A stretch of DNA of 24,542 nt from Lactifluus volemus (Eukaryota > Basidiomycota > Agaricomycetes > Russulales > Russulaceae): NCBI GenBank assembly GCA_022376515.1, contig WTXI01000451.1, positions 1 through 24,542 of the forward strand, written 5' to 3'. The notes under the pieces are model-generated. The model saw only the letters and a list, made by a program, of their open reading frames with translations. It searched no databases and was not told the DNA's origin. A program made the translations under genes and the position numbers. Below are positions 20,341 to 24,542 of this stretch, piece by piece. Numbering within the stretch: the stretch's first letter is position 1; every line of letters begins with the position of its first letter.

Positions 20341-21660
20341 CTACACAAAATACGGCATATTTCCCTTTCGAATGAATCTGAATGAGCATGGGATAGCCGC
20401 ATCAAATAAAACAGACGACGAACCGCGCGTCTTGTCCGCTGTTGTGCCGTATCACGCTCATTCTCCTCGGCCGGACCGTACACCGTAAAGCTACGTGTGC
20501 CATTCTCACGAACAGTAAGAATTGCCGCCATATTGCCGCACCGGTAGCAGTAATTCGGCGCAGACCATACAGTTGCGAGGGCTTCATCAAACATATATTT
20601 ATAGCCCTCCTGCACGAGTTGATGGGCGCGTGCGATGAGCGATAGCGAGTTAACATGATTGAACTGCATATACATCCTCAATAAACGACAAAATGAGAGT
20701 AGGGTTACCGTACCTCGCGCGTGACGCTACCACCGAAGAGCCACCCTGCGCCGCGTGGGCTCACAGCCCAATTCTCGACATCATCTGGATCAGACCACAT
20801 GAGATCTACAATGGCACGCAGGTATTTAGCACATCACGTATAATATCCCCCGCGGGATACCTAACTCACCACAGAAGGCACCTTCGTGGGGAATTTCCTG
20901 TGCCCTGGAGAGAACACGGATTTGGTCGAGGGTGCGAATGTCCGGCGACAAACCACCATGAACGCAGAGTACTTCGCCGTCAATGATCTGTTGGATAGGA
21001 TAGTACGGAAAGTTGGATATGAGACAAGGATGAACACGTACCGCAGCAAGGTTGAGGTAATCGAAGACGTTACAACACGCTTTCCATACTAAGGCGCTGC
21101 CGTACTTTTGCTGACATTCCTCTTCATAAGGTGTTGGACAACGGAGGGATGGGCAGGCTGAGAAAAGCATACCGTAAAACCCATAGACTTGGGTAATTTG
21201 TCTACTCTCATGGTTTCCGCGAAGGAGGGAAATCTTATCGGGATAACTTGATGCAAAAACTCGTCAAGGACGATGAGAGGACAATTCAAGTTTACGCACC
21301 GTGCCTTGAGCGCTAAGAGAAGAGATACGGTTTCGAGGCTATAATGTCCCCGGTCGACAAAATCTCCCTAAGAAGGGACGACTATGAGTGAGGTGGGAAG
21401 TCCATCGCGTTTCACGTACGTGCCATAAATATGTAACTCGTCTCTGGGACGGACCCACCCTTCCGAAGTAGCTCTAGAAGGTCCCAGAACTGGCCATGAA
21501 TGTCACCACATATTGTGACAGGACTTGAGACTGGTTGGATATTAGACTCTTCCACGAGGATTGCGCGGACGCGGTCACAGAGAATCTTCATGTCGGATTC
21601 GAGAAGGTGTTCACAGCGCATGAGCTGTGCGATCCATTTATCCGGGTCGTATCGGGTCAT
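20341..21660 (-). CDS. ppe1: PP6-type serine/threonine protein phosphatase catalytic subunit (Sit4/Ppe1-like)
   Basis: Cytosolic/nuclear PPP-family phosphatase. Sit4/PP6 enzymes dephosphorylate Ser/Thr with SAPS-type regulatory subunits and act in cell-cycle and nutrient signalling. Exons in transcription order: 21660-21424, 21367-21300, 21246-21173, 21121-21042, 20987-20870, 20805-20714, 20663-20424, 20364-20341, giving 310 residues, the normal family length. Metal and catalytic motifs are all present: GDIHG (52-56), GDFVDRG (80-86), GNHES (112-116), then [20 protein letters not shown] and [25 protein letters not shown]...YSLET and [15 protein letters not shown]...[10 protein letters not shown] favour PP6 over PP4 or PP2A. 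The last exon, 24 nt long, encodes GNMPYFV and a stop, restoring the conserved C-terminal tail; without it the frame would run on for about 40 unrelated residues. The ATG has A at -3 (ACAAAATGA). Intron 1 appears to be GC-AG. Six of seven introns are GT-AG, 50-64 nt. Confidence 0.9.
21368..21423 (-). other. GC-AG intron 1 of the PP6-like phosphatase gene, with competing GT donor
   Basis: Joining ...ATATTTATG directly to GGAGATTTTGTC gives the invariant IFM-GDFVDRG motif, which requires the intron to begin GCACGT and end CTTAG (56 nt). A perfect canonical donor GTACGT sits four bases further in (from 21419 on the minus strand). Using it would retain GCAC, shift the frame and lose the catalytic core. 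No alternative acceptor restores the frame with the GT donor: the upstream TAG acceptor leads to a stop. Confidence 0.65.
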
Positions 21661-22578
21661 TTTGTGAGTCTATGGGATGTTCTTTATAAGCGGAATGAGT
21701 TCAGCGGTGGAAGAGGAAAAGGCTCGAAAGCCAAGGATCATGGAAACGAGTCGCAGTCGCAATGTCGCATATCATCACACGTGACCATTTTCTTTCCCAC
21801 AACTCTGTTGCTCTACTTCAATCGCCACCCAGACTCTGTGTATGTAGGACGACCTCTATGCACATATAGCTTGTAATTATGCCACCAACTGTTCTATCAG
21901 TATTTCCTCTTCTCAATCTAGCCATTTCAGTATGTCAACAACTTGAACGATCCGGGAGTGACTTCCAGCGAAATTATGTAATACCTTCCTCGCTTGGAAA
22001 TGACTCACGTGATTTTCGAGTACGGTTCTGGCCATTCATAGCTTCGGATTGAGTTTTATATGCTCTAAATCCATTGTCGCACACTTTCTATTCTCATATA
22101 TAGTCCGAACTCGAAACCCAACCGCAAGGTCATCATTTCTCCTCCAGGTGTACCTTATGACGACCCTTGCTCTCACCTTCACTAACCACATCAAAAAGGT
22201 GATGTGGGAAGTGAATGTCTGAGACGAATGACTGCCAGTGGTCGGTCTCAACACGATGCTGTTTGTTCACTGACGATCTGGACATGCCGACGTGCCGACC
22301 TCACGCAAGCCTCATGAATCCCTCATGATGTGAAGCTGTGCTGGTGTTGCACCCCAATTCACCTCTTCTGACTCCTACTTCCACCATAAACCTGGTCCTT
22401 CAACTTTGCATTTGCTAGTCTGACATCGACGCTCAAATCTACCAAACGTTTCAGGAACCCCGAAGCTCAGCAGAAGAAAACCACTTCTTCCCCTCCTAGT
22501 TCGTCCTATCTCCACTCTTTCTCTCACCACTTACTGACTACAACGAAAGGTGATGTAGGAGGGAGCGGAAGTCACAGG
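21661..22578. promoter_or_regulatory. Divergent intergenic region between the phosphatase and DUF6535 genes
   Basis: The 918 nt separating the two start codons should contain both promoters. On the DUF6535 side a CT-rich tract (22482-22535, CTTCTTCCCCTCC...CTCTTTCTCTCACC) lies about 45 nt before the ATG, as expected of a fungal core promoter. TATA-like CATATAG (about 21861) and TCATATATAG (about 22095) are present, but their use is unknown. No open frame of note was recognised inside. Confidence 0.45.
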
Positions 22579-24542
22579 ATGGAAACAAGCAAATCTGATG
22601 TAGAAGACTCGCGTCCTCTCGCACCGCCAAGCGCTGCTGTTATGGACATCGACGTAGAAGCCCAGGTAGGAACAATGTCAATTCCAGGTAAGTCCATCAT
22701 TTTCCCTGTACCCCTTTCCGTTGGTCTCAGAGTCACACTCTGATATTTCTTCAAATGCTAGGCGAGGGAAGAAGCGGCATCTCCTCGTCTGGGCATGTTA
22801 ACCATGAGGACACCCTGCCAGCCAACCAGGCAAATTCCGGGCACGCCAATCACAGTGTGTATACCATTTTCCATCACGGGAGTTCTTGATGATCCGATGC
22901 GGTGAAAAGTCCCAGTGACTGATAACTCATCTAGCCTTATCCGAGAACGCCCAGTACAGAATGACTTCAGTGACAACGCCAATACACTTTGGGCCCTTTA
23001 TGAAACGGAAACGAAAAGGCGTGATGAAGCTAATATCCAAACACTCAGTGACCACATGGAGGGTGTTTTCCTATTCGTTCGTTAATAGCATTATCCCCGT
23101 CTCTATCGCATATTCATTCGCCATCCCATAGGGTGGTTTGTTCTCTGCAGCCATCACCGGGTTTATCGTCAATAGCGTTCAGAGCCTACGACCAAACCCT
23201 GCCGATCAAACAGCGTATTATATGCAACAAGGCGTAGCAATGCTCGCACAGATCTCCCAACAAATTTCTTCCATCGCTCCACAGGTCGTCATTCCTCTCA
23301 CTCCTCCACCACCCTTCCCTACTTTTGAGCTACTGCCATCTGACATTCGTGTGAACGCTTTCTGGTTCATGTCGCTCGTCTCCAGTCTCTCTGCTGCACT
23401 CCTTGCACTACTCGTCCGGCAGTGGGTGCGCAATTATATGTGCGCCTTCGACAATATCTGCATGAGGGATCCGAGCGTTGGTACTTCCGTGCTCTAGCGG
23501 AGGCTGTACCTGCTCTACTGCACATCTCGCTCTTCCTATTCCTCGTTGGTCTTGTTGACTTCAACCTGAACCTCAATACGACCGTTGCTGCGTACACAAT
23601 TATTCCTATCGGTATCACTGGCTTGTTCTACGTCTTCACGATGCTTTCACCCGTACTTAACCCGCAATCACCGTACCAGAATTCGTTCTCAGAACTGATC
23701 TGGTATTTGACCCAAAAGCTGCGTGCACACCGTTACAAGGATCGAACCGGACAATCGAAACCATTGAGCACGAACATGGCAACAGGACAGATGGAACTCG
23801 CAATGGAAAAGACAGATGCGCGCATGGGGCGAGATGAAAGGGCAATCTCATGGCTAGTCAAGAGCATGACAAACAACACCGAAATAGAATCATTTGCCAT
23901 GGCAATCCCTGGTTCTTTCAATACGGAATGGGGTGTAGACGTGTGACAGAGTGTCACTGATCGCATAGAAGAGGAGAAGAGCGGAATCAAGAATAATAGT
24001 CTCAGTACACCCACTCCACCGTCCAGCACTATTCACAACTGGCTCAATCCTATCTTGCGCTTCGTCGGAGTTCGAGGAGCCAATCGTCATCGTCACACAG
24101 GTTCTTCCCATTACTCAGGATCTTCCCCCAAGCTTCGGTCGATGAAACCAGACCAAGGCATGCACGAGCTCAGCAAGCGTGTGGGCTACCTGTTGGGGAC
24201 ATGCAATGACCCTGGCCACTTTTCCGACCATAAACAATGGCATCAACGTACACGCGCATGTGTCGAAACTACCGCCGAACTTATTTTCCGTGGAAATTCC
24301 CATCTAGGCTGGTTTGGAGACATCACCAAAGTCCTTCATGACGTAGCCAAGTTCGAAAAGATCCGTGAATTTACGGCATCGAAGATGGATCAATCATTTG
24401 TGGCGCGCTGGACCTAATGGTGTCACTGAGAAGCGAATTTCTCAATTACCCGGTATTCAGTTCGACAATATTCTTTCAGACGCAGAACCACCCAGTTTTG
24501 GCGAAACTTCTCATTTCCTCTCCATTTTGCCCACACCACTAT
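22579..24542 (+). pseudogene. DUF6535 membrane-protein gene, disrupted; runs off the window
   Basis: Agaricomycete-specific DUF6535 proteins are multi-pass membrane proteins of unknown function. Exons 22579-22687, 22762-22858, 22935-23076 and from 23132 splice in frame (GT-AG, 55-76 nt) to a soluble N-terminus, then TLWALYE...DHMEGVFLFGGLFSAAITGF, the hallmark start of the domain. Transmembrane segments are visible in VFLFGGLFSAAITGFIV, FWFMSLVSSLSAALLALLV, LLHISLFLFLVGLVDF and IPIGITGLFYVFTML. After QWVRNYM (codon ending 23440) two extra bases shift the frame, which continues as RLRQYLHEGSERW; relatives usually have about a dozen further residues here, so a frame-breaking deletion is likely. 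The shifted frame then meets TGA at 23944-23946, where a Trp (TGG) would be natural, and continues in the same frame to TAA at 24415-24417. Beyond that, sequence is open only in another frame to the window edge. The nearby CT-rich promoter is retained. Assembly error is possible but would need several independent errors. Confidence 0.75.

Noticed and set aside
20265..20423. Apparent C-terminal extension and frameshift of the phosphatase (frame continuing to a TGA near 20265).
   Set aside because: A good 59-nt intron followed by an eight-codon exon ending PYFV-stop gives the normal family tail, so the gene appears intact.
1..24542. CRISPR arrays, operons, ribosome binding sites, rRNA genes, prokaryotic defence systems.
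   Set aside because: The sequence is eukaryotic with spliceosomal introns, and no regularly spaced repeat array or rRNA-like sequence was seen.

Overview
The window reads as nuclear DNA of an Agaricomycete (mushroom-forming basidiomycete). The evidence is many short introns of about 50-76 bp, pyrimidine-rich core promoters, a DUF6535 membrane-protein gene (a family expanded in Agaricomycetes), a Helitron-type PIF1 helicase, and a two-finger GATA factor with an AreA-type N-terminal domain. Genes are sparse: three loci look intact, one is a partial transposon gene, one is a decaying family member, and gaps between them reach about 6-7 kb.

Layout. Positions 2-913 (+) hold the C-terminal end of a Helitron PIF1-like helicase, cut by the window edge. 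The gap from 914 to about 8200 holds no recognised host gene. It does contain two transposition-related structures: a ~198 bp fold-back inverted repeat (1619-1816) and a small retroposed insert (3460-3653) with a 15-bp target-site duplication and a poly(A) tail on the minus strand. An eight-exon GATA transcription factor follows (8290-11222, +); its second zinc finger is split by two introns around a 12-nt microexon. After a ~6 kb gap comes a three-exon acidic protein with a CHZ-like motif, a probable H2A.Z-H2B chaperone (17188-17704, +). On the minus strand, 21660-20341 encodes an eight-exon PP6/Sit4/Ppe1-type protein phosphatase catalytic subunit, complete down to its PYFV C-terminus, with one apparent GC-AG intron. 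Divergently transcribed from it across a 918-bp region is a DUF6535 gene (from 22579, +, running off the window) that carries a frameshift and two in-frame stops and looks like a pseudogene.

The genes do not form an operon or an obvious cluster. They are independent regulatory housekeeping genes (transcription factor, histone chaperone, phosphatase) embedded in transposon-affected DNA. PP6/Sit4 phosphatases and AreA-type GATA factors both act in nutrient signalling in other fungi, but nothing in this sequence shows that the two are linked here. I did not find a convincing undescribed multi-gene system. All exon models come from reading splice signals and family motifs by eye and have not been checked against transcripts.
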